Positions 51,329 to 59,951 of a DNA stretch of 64,000 nucleotides are shown in pieces (position 1 is the stretch's first letter; the number at the start of each line of letters is the position of its first letter). The position numbers and the translations under genes were made by a program. The DNA comes from Sphaerochaeta associata (GTDB lineage: Bacteria; Spirochaetota; Spirochaetia; Sphaerochaetales; Sphaerochaetaceae). The notes under the pieces were generated by a model, which was not told where the DNA came from, made no database searches, and saw only the letters and a list, made by a program, of their open reading frames with translations. Location: positions 2,914,001-2,978,000 of the forward strand of contig NZ_CP094929.1 of the NCBI RefSeq assembly GCF_022869165.1. Reading direction: 5' to 3'.

Positions 51329-52327
51329 TCAGATTGTTTCTCCTACAATGTACGTACCTTCCAAAGCTTTCTGAATGGGTGCCTGCGAGCGATCGATGAT
51401 GCGTGAACTCAACCAGAGGCCTGCCTCCATTCCCAATCTGCGAAGTGAAAACTCGATGGTATCGATGCGTTGGTCCATCAGCTGGAGCATCGGCGAGTTG
51501 TCGAATCCACAGAGGGAGAAACGGTGGGGAACCTGCCAGTTTTGGTGTAGTGCTGCTTGATACAAGGAGACGGCCATCAGGTCATTGAAACAGAGCACTG
51601 CGTTGTACGAGCGCTCCTTGAGAGCGGGAATTACTTTTGAATTCAGTTCAGTCAGCGAATCGACCATGATTACATCGACTTGCGGATCGAACGGTACATG
51701 GCGCCTTTGACAGGCTTCAACCACACCCTGCTCACGCAGGGCACTGACCGACGGCAGCTGGGAGAAGCCGATGAAACAGGGCTTGAGATCGGCCTTTCGT
51801 TTCTCGTACATCGCCCCTACCAGCTTGTCCATTCCGCTCAGGTTGTCCACCAGAACATAGTTGTGTTCCGGATTGGAGCGATTGAGCATCAAGAAAGGAA
51901 CACCTCGATCTTCCAAAAGTTCTTCCATCTGCTCGGAAGGTTTGGTGAAAGCAAAGATGCATCCATCGATGTCCCCAAGCTTCTTGGAGTCAAAGAGGGA
52001 CAGATCTCCATCGTTGAGACTCGTGATGATATTTACCCGAGTCTCTCCGAAGCCCTGCTGAACTCCCTCCAAGAGCTCTGCTACATCATAAAACAGATGG
52101 ATGTAGCTGAACTTTGCCCTTGGAAGAAAGAGACGAATGGTGATGATGGCCCTACCTTTCTGCTTCTTGATGGAACGCTTCTCGTAGTGCATTTCCTCGG
52201 CCGTACGAAGGATCAGCTCACGCTTCTCCTCACTGATCAGTGAGGAGTTGTTGAGGACCCGTGAAACGGTACTGGGGGAAATATCCAGTGCCTTTGCAAT
52301 GTCGTAGACCGTCACTTTCTTTGCCAT
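51329..52327 (-). CDS. LacI-family regulator of the tct operon
   Basis: A 332-residue LacI-type regulator. The HTH is VTVYDIAKALDISPSTVSRVLNNSS; the effector domain shows the binding-protein fold (GCIFAFTKPSEQ, VLVDNLSGMDKLVGAMYE). It is the best local candidate to bind the GTTGCATGCAAC palindromes at 48515 and 56599-56631, although LacI operators usually have a central CG. I chose the ATG at 52327 (GGAG 5 nt upstream) over adjacent ATG and GTG codons. It sits 12 bp after the OYE gene. Confidence 0.9.
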   Translation of the reverse strand: MAKKVTVYDIAKALDISPSTVSRVLNNSSLISEEKRELILRTAEEMHYEKRSIKKQKGRAIITIRLFLPRAKFSYIHLFYDVAELLEGVQQGFGETRVNIITSLNDGDLSLFDSKKLGDIDGCIFAFTKPSEQMEELLEDRGVPFLMLNRSNPEHNYVLVDNLSGMDKLVGAMYEKRKADLKPCFIGFSQLPSVSALREQGVVEACQRRHVPFDPQVDVIMVDSLTELNSKVIPALKERSYNAVLCFNDLMAVSLYQAALHQNWQVPHRFSLCGFDNSPMLQLMDQRIDTIEFSLRRLGMEAGLWLSSRIIDRSQAPIQKALEGTYIVGETI

Positions 52328-52339
52328 CATCACTCCAAA

Positions 52340-53479
52340 TCAGCTGTGGGAGGGGTAGATTATGCAACCTACTTCCTCTTGCTTGACCATCAGCTTGGAA
52401 CAGCCCGAACACAACTTACAATAATCCACCTCATCGCCGAGGGCAAGCCGCTTCGGCAGCAAAGGATCGGAAAGAGTCTGTCGGCCCCATCCTGCAAAAT
52501 CTGCATAGCCGAGCTCGATATTGCTCTGTGCCTCGTGCACTCCCTCCTCCTGCAATACGGAGTAGGCCGACCCGAATACCTTCATCCTCTCCCCAACCAA
52601 AGCCTTGGCTCTACGGGCATAGCGGAACTGGTGAAGGTAGAACCACTTGGAAGTAGCGGTAGGACGGGTGATTTCACTGGTAACCCCGGGTATTCCCGCC
52701 GATACGTTGACATAGTCCATGCCAAGGTCGGCCATCAGGGAGATGACACGGTCCATCTCACTGAGGTCCTCGACGGCGTCGTCAGACGATGCTGTACCAC
52801 AACCGCCTTTTATGCCTTCCCAGTACGAAATGCGGCTGCCGAGGATGAAATCCTTGTTTACAAGGCGTGCCTTGATCTGGGGAATCGACTCGACAAGAAA
52901 GCGGGTGCGGTTCTCAAAAGAGCCGCCCCACTTGTCGGTGCGTTGGTTTGCAGGCCTGAGCATTTCACAGCCCAGATACCCGTGGCACATCTTGAAATCG
53001 ACACCGTCGGCACCGGCTGCTTCGCTGATCAGCGCCGCCTCGATGAACAGACGCTGGATCTCGTCAATCTCTTCGGTGGTGAGCAAATGTTCCCAACTCT
53101 CAGGATTATACAGGGCGGTGGGACGGGAAAAGTCGCGACCGCTCTTGCGTCCTGAATGAGTAACCTGGAACAGAACCAAGACATTGGGATCGACTGCCTT
53201 CATAGCCTGAACCAACGCCTTGAGACCGGGAAGGTTCTCCTCGTTGATCACCATCTGATTCTTTCGGGCAAGAGCGTTGTCGGCAACAGCCAAGGCTTCG
53301 ATGACGATTACCCCCCACTTTCCCTCTGCAAGCTTTACATATCGCTTGATGGCCCGCTCGGAGACCTTGCCACCAATTGCATCATTGCCTTCCATCGGCT
53401 GGGCTACAAAACGGTTCTGGGCGATGCGGTTGCCGATCTTCTGCGATGAAAGCAGAATACTGTTTGGTTCAAGTTTCAT
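52340..53479 (-). CDS. NADH:flavin oxidoreductase, Old Yellow Enzyme family
   Basis: A 379-residue FMN TIM-barrel protein. It has NRFVAQPMEG (N-terminal FMN loop), HSGRKSG, GADGVDFKMCHGYLGCEMLRPANQRTDKWGG (active-site His and Tyr region) and DYVNVSAG. The C-terminus carries CKLCSGCSK followed by VGC, a four-cysteine cluster as in 2,4-dienoyl-CoA-reductase-type OYEs with a [4Fe-4S] site, but the second flavin domain is absent. Probably reduces an activated C=C bond. The start overlaps the tctA stop (TAATG). Confidence 0.87.
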   Translation of the reverse strand: MKLEPNSILLSSQKIGNRIAQNRFVAQPMEGNDAIGGKVSERAIKRYVKLAEGKWGVIVIEALAVADNALARKNQMVINEENLPGLKALVQAMKAVDPNVLVLFQVTHSGRKSGRDFSRPTALYNPESWEHLLTTEEIDEIQRLFIEAALISEAAGADGVDFKMCHGYLGCEMLRPANQRTDKWGGSFENRTRFLVESIPQIKARLVNKDFILGSRISYWEGIKGGCGTASSDDAVEDLSEMDRVISLMADLGMDYVNVSAGIPGVTSEITRPTATSKWFYLHQFRYARRAKALVGERMKVFGSAYSVLQEEGVHEAQSNIELGYADFAGWGRQTLSDPLLPKRLALGDEVDYCKLCSGCSKLMVKQEEVGCIIYPSHS

Positions 53480-54981
53480 TAGTTACCCCTGATAAGTGTT
53501 TTATTGAATTTTGCCATGATGGCAGGACCAGCCAGGATTACCACGACAATAATCAGGAAAGCCAGGCTGATAGGTCTCTGCACGAATGTCGCCCAGTTGC
53601 CGTTGGAGAGCATAAGAGCTCGACGGAAATTGCTTTCAAAGAGCGGGCCAAGGATCATGCCCAGAATAATGGGGGCGATGGGGAGCCCGATCTTGCGGAA
53701 CAAGAAGCCGACGATACCGCTGATGATCAACACCCAGATATCAAAAATCGAGTTGCTGATCGCATAGGATCCCACCAAGCCGAATACAAGGATTGCCGGG
53801 ATCAGGAACTTCTTGGGGAAGCTGATCAACTTGGCGAACACCGGTGCCCCTAAAAGGCCCAGAATGCACATGAACACCACCGAGAGCAGCAGGCTGATGA
53901 AAATGGAGGAGACAAAGGGCATCTGCTGCTGGAACAACAGCGGACCGGGTCTGAGGCCTTGGATGATCAGGCCCCCCATAAGGACGGCCGTCATTGCATC
54001 ACCGGGAATTCCGAGGGTGAGCATGGGGATGAGTGCACCGCCGGTACTGGCGTTGTTGGCCGCCTCGGGAGCTGCAACACCTTCAATGATGCCGGTTCCC
54101 AAGAGCTCCTTGCGCTTGCCGAAGCGCTTCTCCTGTCCATAGGCCACCAAAGCGGCAATCGAACCGCCGGCGGCAGGAAGGGCACCGATCAGAACACCGA
54201 TGAAGGAGGAGCGGACTACCGTACCGAAAATCCGCTTGATGTCCTTGATCGGAGGAACAAGCTTCGAAAGCTTTTGTTTGACCGTCACCTTGTATTCGGA
54301 GCTGGAAATCTGTACGAGCATCTCGGATAAGCCGTACATGCCGATCATGACGGGAATGGAGTCGATGCCCTCCAACAGCTCTGCCCTGCCCATGATGAAG
54401 CGGGGGTATCCGGTGATGGGATCCATGCCGACAATACCGATGATCAGGCCGATTACGCCGCCGATCAAACCCTTGACGGTGGAGCCCGGGCTGATGATTG
54501 CGATGATGCTCAGGCCGATGAGGGTAATCCCTACATACTCTTCGGCACTGAACTTGAGGGCAACGCTTGCGATGGCGGGGGCGGCGAACATCAGTACGAT
54601 GACGCTGAAGAAGCCTCCCAAGGTGGAGCTGATGGTCGAAATGCCGATGGCTTCGCCGGCTTTTCCCATCTGGCTCATCGGATAGCCGTCAAGACTGGTG
54701 GCTATAGCCGAGGGTGTACCGGGAATATTGATGAGAATTGCAGAGATGGAGCCTCCATATACCGAACCCGAGTAGAGCCCGAGCAGGAAGGCAAAGGCGA
54801 TGGCGGGAGAAAGCCCGAAGGTGAAGGGGATGAAGACTGCGATGGTCATGGTTGAAGTCAACCCGGGGAGTGCACCAAACACAATACCTACAAACACTCC
54901 AAGAATAGAGGCCAGGTATATGACTGGATTGGTGAAGAATTGCAACCCGGAGATGTAGAGATCCATTGAAAACAGTTCCAT
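53479..54981 (-). CDS. tctA: Tripartite tricarboxylate transporter large permease (TctA)
   Basis: A 500-residue polytopic membrane protein, the transport subunit of a TTT system. Signatures are GALPGLTSTMTIAVFIPFTFGLSPAIAFAFL near the N-terminus (split here by loops), YGGSISAILINIPGTPSAIATSLDGYP and the second repeat GVAAPEAANNASTGGALIPMLTLGIPGDAMTAVL. It imports citrate-like or other carboxylated substrates with a cation gradient. AAGGAAA precedes the ATG; TctB is encoded 18 bp upstream. Confidence 0.95.
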   Translation of the reverse strand: MELFSMDLYISGLQFFTNPVIYLASILGVFVGIVFGALPGLTSTMTIAVFIPFTFGLSPAIAFAFLLGLYSGSVYGGSISAILINIPGTPSAIATSLDGYPMSQMGKAGEAIGISTISSTLGGFFSVIVLMFAAPAIASVALKFSAEEYVGITLIGLSIIAIISPGSTVKGLIGGVIGLIIGIVGMDPITGYPRFIMGRAELLEGIDSIPVMIGMYGLSEMLVQISSSEYKVTVKQKLSKLVPPIKDIKRIFGTVVRSSFIGVLIGALPAAGGSIAALVAYGQEKRFGKRKELLGTGIIEGVAAPEAANNASTGGALIPMLTLGIPGDAMTAVLMGGLIIQGLRPGPLLFQQQMPFVSSIFISLLLSVVFMCILGLLGAPVFAKLISFPKKFLIPAILVFGLVGSYAISNSIFDIWVLIISGIVGFLFRKIGLPIAPIILGMILGPLFESNFRRALMLSNGNWATFVQRPISLAFLIIVVVILAGPAIMAKFNKTLIRGN

Positions 54982-54999
54982 GGTGGTTTCCTTATCTGG

Positions 55000-55476
55000 T
55001 TAAATCAAAAGCCCCTGGGGGAAGGGAATCGAGAGAATCATCTTGAAAATGATGTAGATGATGGCGGTGATGCCAACTGAGACGCCAAGAATCAACACAG
55101 GCTTGCGCTCCTGTTTGTCGGTAAGCATCCACATCAGGGAGGTGATGAACAAAAAGCTTGCTGTAGCGAAGCCGAAGATCTTCATAATGAACACATAGAG
55201 CACCAGCATGACCAAGGTGACAAAAAACATCAGAAAGGCTGTCTTGGTGGTCCACCAGGACTGAACGTTCGTGGTGTTTTGGGTGCGTATGGCTTCAATG
55301 ACCATCAACACGGATAGGACGGCCAGCAGGAAGGCAAGAATTCGTGGATAAAAGCCGGTATTGAGGGCGGCAATGCCCCCGGTTCGAGTCGGCATGAAGC
55401 CGGCGGCGATATAAAGCAGGCCTGCAAACGCGAAGAACACGATTCCTGCAATGATATCAGAGTTTTTCTTAGTCAT
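55000..55476 (-). CDS. tctB: Tripartite tricarboxylate transporter small permease (TctB)
   Basis: A 158-residue membrane protein with four hydrophobic helices. It has FYPRILAFLLAVLSVLMVIEA, typical of TctB, and the LMWMLTDKQERKPVLILGVSVGITAIIYIIF C-terminal half. It partners TctA. GGAG lies 6 nt before the ATG. A 30-nt hairpin separates it from the binding-protein gene. Confidence 0.92.
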   Translation of the reverse strand: MTKKNSDIIAGIVFFAFAGLLYIAAGFMPTRTGGIAALNTGFYPRILAFLLAVLSVLMVIEAIRTQNTTNVQSWWTTKTAFLMFFVTLVMLVLYVFIMKIFGFATASFLFITSLMWMLTDKQERKPVLILGVSVGITAIIYIIFKMILSIPFPQGLLI

Positions 55477-55511
55477 TCATTTCTCCAAAAACTTGGTTGA
55501 AAGGCAGTGAA

Positions 55512-55541
55512 TATCGCCCCCAATCCAGATTGGGGACGATA
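55512..55541 (-). promoter_or_regulatory. Long hairpin between tctC and tctB
   Basis: A 13-bp stem (TATCG then CCCCAAT with ATTGGGG then CGATA, one G-U pair on the minus strand) encloses a four-base loop in the 97-bp gap. No U-run follows. It is equivalent in position to the other binding-protein/permease hairpins. Confidence 0.75.
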
Positions 55542-55573
55542 CTCCAGTATACATCAGATAACCGCTTGTGCGA

Positions 55574-56551
55574 TCAGTCGTCGATGAACTTGATGCCAAG
55601 CTCGTTCACCAGGAAGTCAAGCTGCTTCTCAGCGTCCTTGATAACCTCGGCGAACTGGGTTCTGTTCAGATAGACCGGCTGGTAGCCTGCGTCAATGAGG
55701 AACTTCCTGATCGTCTCATCCTGCATTGCACGACCGATTGCCTCGTCGATGATGCGCACTTTCTCGGGATCGGTTCCCTTCGGTGCGACAAAACCGCTGT
55801 AGTTGCCCATCACTGCATCGATGCCCAGTTCCTTGAGGGTCGGTACATCGGGATAGGAGGGGTGGCGTTCTGCAGAGGCGATGGCCAAAAGGCGCAGGGC
55901 GCCGCTGTCAACGTGGGCCGAGAGGTCTGGAAGCGGTATGTTGGTCATATCGACGTGTCCACCAAGGAGGGCTGTTACAGCCTCGGCATAGGCAGGATAC
56001 GGGATGTGGTTGACCTTGATGCCGGCCATGGCTTCAAAATATGCAGCATAGATGTGCGCACTTGCACCGGTGCCGGAGTTGGAGTTGGTCAACTTGCCGG
56101 GGTTTGCCTTTGCATAGTCGATCAAGTCCTGAAGGGTCTTGAAGGGGCTGTTTGCATTGACGGTTACCGTTGCAGGGATGGTAATGACCTGGCTGATGAG
56201 TTCCACGTTGTGGATATCAGGATAGATCGGGGAGACGTACTTTGCAGAGACGGTGGACATGGAAGTGGTTCCAATGACGTATCCATCTTTGGCAGCTTTC
56301 TCAATTTCCAACGAACCGACGACTCCGCCCCCACCGGGCTTGTTCTCTACTACGAACGGTACACCAAACTGTTTCTCCAGATGACTGGCGACCGGTCTGG
56401 TCAACACGTCGGTCATACCACCTACGGACCAGGGAATGATCACCCTGACGTTCCTGGATGGATACTTCTCGATTGTCTCTTCTTGTGCCCCTGCGGCAAA
56501 GAGCGGCAATGCGAGTGCGAGAACGATTGCCAAAACCAAAAGTTTCTTCAT
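55574..56551 (-). CDS. tctC: Tripartite tricarboxylate transporter binding protein (TctC)
   Basis: A 325-residue periplasmic binding protein (Bug family). The signal ends LALPLFAAGAQEE. Typical Bug segments are PSRNVRVIIPWSVGGMTDVL, VENKPGGGGVVGSLEIEKA and KDGYVIGTTSMSTV. It starts at ATG 56551, five nt after AAGGAGG. The frame up to 56605 crosses palindromic operator DNA and is not likely translated. The ligand is an organic acid of unknown identity. Confidence 0.94.
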   Translation of the reverse strand: MKKLLVLAIVLALALPLFAAGAQEETIEKYPSRNVRVIIPWSVGGMTDVLTRPVASHLEKQFGVPFVVENKPGGGGVVGSLEIEKAAKDGYVIGTTSMSTVSAKYVSPIYPDIHNVELISQVITIPATVTVNANSPFKTLQDLIDYAKANPGKLTNSNSGTGASAHIYAAYFEAMAGIKVNHIPYPAYAEAVTALLGGHVDMTNIPLPDLSAHVDSGALRLLAIASAERHPSYPDVPTLKELGIDAVMGNYSGFVAPKGTDPEKVRIIDEAIGRAMQDETIRKFLIDAGYQPVYLNRTQFAEVIKDAEKQLDFLVNELGIKFIDD

Positions 56552-56569
56552 GATCTCCTCCTTAGGAGA

Positions 56570-56591
56570 GTACCAAGCATGCTTGGTACTA
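56570..56591. repeat. Perfect 22-bp palindrome in the tctC leader
   Basis: A perfect 22-bp inverted repeat with core ACCAAGCATGCTTGGT lies at about +32 to +53, just before the ribosome site. It shares GCATGC with the operators upstream but differs in its arms, so it may bind a different regulator or form an RNA hairpin next to the ribosome site, which can itself pair as TCTCCT/AGGAGA. Confidence 0.6.
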
Positions 56592-56598
56592 GAGCATT

Positions 56599-56657
56599 GT
56601 TGCATGCAACTTTTTTATTGCATGCAACAATCTTACCTCATTCATAGAATCTGTCAA
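56599..56657 (-). promoter_or_regulatory. tct operon promoter with two GTTGCATGCAAC-type operators
   Basis: On the minus strand, consensus -35 TTGACA (56657-56652), 16-bp spacer and -10 TAAGAT (56635-56630) are followed by two operator cores 18 bp apart: TTGCATGCAA at 56618-56627 and the longer GTTGCATGCAAC at 56599-56610. The arrangement mirrors the SDR promoter at 48484-48536 and implies joint repression. Confidence 0.72.
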
Positions 56658-56665
56658 GTCTTTTT

Positions 56666-57670
56666 TTACACCAACTGAATCCGCCTTCCCTTTGAGTGCT
56701 GAATCGCCTGTACAAGCTTGATTGCAGCCAATCCGGTATGAGCATCACAGACAAACGGTTCTCCCGTGCTCAGTGTACGATAGAACTCATCAATCAAGAG
56801 ACCGTGCGACAAACCCCACTCGGACTTCTCTCCCGTTGCAACCTCGCTGGCATGAAACTCCATCAGTCCGTCATGCTCGATGGTAAGGCCGCTTTGCTTC
56901 ACCGTCAGGGTCGCCTTCTCCAAATGAATTTCCACCGTGCACTGCTTGCTCATCGGATAGCAGTTGGTGCAGTAGCCGACGGCAACCCCCCCTCCACACA
57001 GCGTTGCATGGAACATGGCACTGTCTTCGACTTCATACGCATCGTCGTCGCGAAGTTTTGCATCGAAGCCTGAAACAGCTGCCACCCCACCGCATAGATA
57101 ATCCAAAAGATCCAGAGTATGGATTGCCTGATTGATGAGCGTCCCCCCTCCTTCGGTCTCGTACCGACCGCGCCAAGGACTTTGCGAGTAATACTTGCCG
57201 CCGCGATCCCAAGCAACCAGCACCATGGCACTGACAATATCTCCGTACTGTTTGCACTCGATCAGGGTTTTTGCCTGAATGGTGGATGCATTCATCCTGT
57301 TTTGGAAACAGACTCCCAATCGCCTTCCTGTTGCTTCAGAAACTGCAATCATCCGCTTCGCATCCTGAGGCAGGATTGCCAACGGCTTCTCGCAAAAAAC
57401 ATGAAGGCCATGCTGCATGCAATCGATGGCGATATGGGGATGGGTATGGTGAGGGGTTACAATATGTACAACATCCACATCAGTGCGGCTGAAAAGCTCG
57501 GTATAGTCGGTAAGAACCATACCTCCATAGGTTTGTGAAAACTGCTTGGCCCGCTCCTCGACACAATCGACTGCATACGCAATCTCAGTGTACGGACACT
57601 GGACCAAAGCCTTCCCATGGTTCTTCGACACCGCCCCGCAACCAACCACGGCAACCCGATATGTTTGCAT
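56666..57670 (-). CDS. Gfo/Idh/MocA-family oxidoreductase (first)
   Basis: A 334-residue NAD(P)-dependent sugar oxidoreductase. It has VAVVGCGAVSKNHGKAL (Rossmann loop), EKPLAILPQDAKRM with catalytic-type Lys in EKP, and GGGTLINQAIHTLDLLDYLCG. ATG 57670 has GAGGAG 5 nt upstream. It lies 2 bp after the AraC-type gene as the last gene of the polyuronate-lyase operon. Substrate unknown; possibly interconversion of a keto-sugar product of the lyase pathway. Confidence 0.88.
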   Translation of the reverse strand: MQTYRVAVVGCGAVSKNHGKALVQCPYTEIAYAVDCVEERAKQFSQTYGGMVLTDYTELFSRTDVDVVHIVTPHHTHPHIAIDCMQHGLHVFCEKPLAILPQDAKRMIAVSEATGRRLGVCFQNRMNASTIQAKTLIECKQYGDIVSAMVLVAWDRGGKYYSQSPWRGRYETEGGGTLINQAIHTLDLLDYLCGGVAAVSGFDAKLRDDDAYEVEDSAMFHATLCGGGVAVGYCTNCYPMSKQCTVEIHLEKATLTVKQSGLTIEHDGLMEFHASEVATGEKSEWGLSHGLLIDEFYRTLSTGEPFVCDAHTGLAAIKLVQAIQHSKGRRIQLV

Positions 57671-57672
57671 GT

Positions 57673-59937
57673 TCACTCCTCTCCCTGCAGGCTTCGATAC
57701 TGTCCGGGGGTAAGCTTCTCGGAATTCTTGAACACTCTCATAAAAGTACGAAGACTTCCAAATCCACACTGCTCGACAACTTCGCTGACCAACACACCTT
57801 CACGCAAAAGCGCTTTGGCAGCTTCAACCCTCACGGAACTTATATAATCTGAAATATTGAACCCATGAAACTTCTTAAATATTCTTGAAAGTAGAACCGT
57901 CGAAATTCCAAGTCGGTCTGCGAGAAGAGCAACATTGAGCATGGGATTTCGGTAATCGGAATGTACCTCGGACAAGGCCCGTTGATACATGCCGTATTGT
58001 GCTCCACCCTCGCCGGCATACTGCTTCTCGATAAGCAACACTGCGTTGCACACATTGCTCACTATCGCCTCAACCACCTTGCATGATTGAGCCAAGTCAT
58101 CAGCCTGCAGGATGGGAGGCAGTGAGATGGTAGGAATCATACCCGGATATCGTTCCTCCAAATGGTTTGCACACCGTATGATCGTCCCGGCAATGTTGAA
58201 GAGAAGGTACCGAAGCCGCTGGGGACTTACCCCAAGTGCCTTGTTGTCATTAATCAAGGCATGTATTGTATGGACCGCCTCAGCTGAATTGCCGGTCTGA
58301 ACAGCCTGGGAAAGTCTCAACTCCTGTTCGGTTGAATAGATGTAATGTATCTTGCTGCTCATTTCCAGCATATCACAGTTCATCATGAACTCTTTGCTTC
58401 CCATGGCGTAACGATACTCCAGCACATTCACAGCCTGCAGATAAGCTTCCCCCAATGAGGCAAGGCCTTCAACCAGGTCTGAGGAAGCAATATCGAGGCA
58501 GTGGAAAATCTCCTCTTCCTTCATCGATTGCATCGTCTGGATATACAGACGATGACTGTCCTGAGACTGGTCATGAATCGGGATATTCAAAATCAGCGCT
58601 ATGCCTTGTGTTGATACAGAGGGAAACACGCCAAAACCACGGCTTTCAAACCAGCGGATGCACTGCTGTTCATCCAACTGCTCTGGAACAGCATTCTCCT
58701 TGCTCAGCAAGACCACCGCAAACGTATCAGAGACCATCTGTATACCGGAGGCCTGCAAGGACTCCTTGCTCACCGTCCCTTTGCTTCCTGCAAGAAGCTT
58801 TGCAATCATATTGCTCTTCAGTGACTGGGTCTGGTCGCTGATGATCCGGCTCATCCCCTCCTTTTCCGCCTTCAAGCGGGAAACCGATGAAACGAAGGGT
58901 GAATAGAGACCCGAGCCGGTGCTTGCCTGGTTTACTACGGTTCCCGTCTCCTGCATCGCTTGTTCATAGAGCTGCCAATCCTTGCCGATACGCCATTTGA
59001 CGATTGCCCAGCCACCGCCGAGCGCCAGCACAAAATAGCCCAAGGATATCAACAGGAAGACCATCAAGGCATGAAAATAAGAGCTCTGTTCGGTCATCAC
59101 AAAATACATCGCATTGGTTTCACTGGAAGCCCCTGCCGTTACAACCTTCCCTTCAATGCGCCGGGTCTGTCCCGAAGGTATGGTATTGAGAATGCCGGCA
59201 TCCTCTCCTACTTTGTAAGTATCGGTAAAGTCATACAGCACAGTACCCGAAAGACGATTGGTAATCAACAAATCCTGTGAATTACTCAAATACCCCGACA
59301 CAATAGGCGAAACATCAACCAGATAGGCGACAGAAAACTCATGGTGCCATCCGCTCTTGGCAAAAGAGAGCGGCCTGATCACCAGAATCCTATTGACAAC
59401 CCCTCCCCCGGCAAGGCAGCAGGAGGCATCCTCCAAGCCCAGTATCCATCGCTGGCGGCCGAATACCGAAGCAAATTTTTCAGCAGTCCATCCGAGGGAA
59501 AAATCATCCATCAAAGGTAAATCTTCCAATGTTCCCCATCGAGTTGTGGAGACATAGAAGTTCAGCGATGGAGAGAAGATCATACTATCCACAATAGCTG
59601 AGCCTTTATTCATCACATGTGATAATGCAACAGAGCTGTCATACAGGTAGAGCGAATCCAATTCCTGGGTGCTGGAAGTCCGGCTCAGTCGTTGGAATTG
59701 AGAACCAACCAATAAATCCTGACTAGCGGCATTCACTTCCGAAAAAATTCGTTCAAATTGATTATGCATAACCTGCACAGACAGAGAGTTTGTCTGTATT
59801 ACTTGTTTATTCATAATCGACAGACTTGTCGCCATCAAGACAAGAAACAGGAGCAAGGGCACAATGAATACCGCCAGATAGGAGTATCTCCATTTTCTGA
59901 GCAACTGATGTTTGAATGACCTTGCTTGCTGCTTCAC
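57673..59937 (-). CDS. Membrane-anchored AraC-family regulator
   Basis: A 754-residue one-component membrane regulator. TM1 at about 18-41, an extracytoplasmic sensor region to about 285, TM2 (about 290-315), a cytoplasmic linker and a C-terminal AraC double helix-turn-helix (NVALLADRLGISTVLLSRIF, QCGFGSLRTFMRVFKNSEKLTPGQY). It differs from the YesM/YesN pair in having no kinase or receiver. The start is a GTG at 59937 five nt after GGGAG; the frame to 59976 overlaps the previous gene. It probably senses an extracellular uronide and activates this operon. Confidence 0.85.
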   Translation of the reverse strand: MKQQARSFKHQLLRKWRYSYLAVFIVPLLLFLVLMATSLSIMNKQVIQTNSLSVQVMHNQFERIFSEVNAASQDLLVGSQFQRLSRTSSTQELDSLYLYDSSVALSHVMNKGSAIVDSMIFSPSLNFYVSTTRWGTLEDLPLMDDFSLGWTAEKFASVFGRQRWILGLEDASCCLAGGGVVNRILVIRPLSFAKSGWHHEFSVAYLVDVSPIVSGYLSNSQDLLITNRLSGTVLYDFTDTYKVGEDAGILNTIPSGQTRRIEGKVVTAGASSETNAMYFVMTEQSSYFHALMVFLLISLGYFVLALGGGWAIVKWRIGKDWQLYEQAMQETGTVVNQASTGSGLYSPFVSSVSRLKAEKEGMSRIISDQTQSLKSNMIAKLLAGSKGTVSKESLQASGIQMVSDTFAVVLLSKENAVPEQLDEQQCIRWFESRGFGVFPSVSTQGIALILNIPIHDQSQDSHRLYIQTMQSMKEEEIFHCLDIASSDLVEGLASLGEAYLQAVNVLEYRYAMGSKEFMMNCDMLEMSSKIHYIYSTEQELRLSQAVQTGNSAEAVHTIHALINDNKALGVSPQRLRYLLFNIAGTIIRCANHLEERYPGMIPTISLPPILQADDLAQSCKVVEAIVSNVCNAVLLIEKQYAGEGGAQYGMYQRALSEVHSDYRNPMLNVALLADRLGISTVLLSRIFKKFHGFNISDYISSVRVEAAKALLREGVLVSEVVEQCGFGSLRTFMRVFKNSEKLTPGQYRSLQGEE

Positions 59938-59951
59938 CGATGCTCCCTCAA

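Noticed and set aside
55381-55400. GGTTCGAGTC, resembling a tRNA T-arm
   Set aside because: It lies inside tctB and the surrounding sequence does not fold into a cloverleaf.
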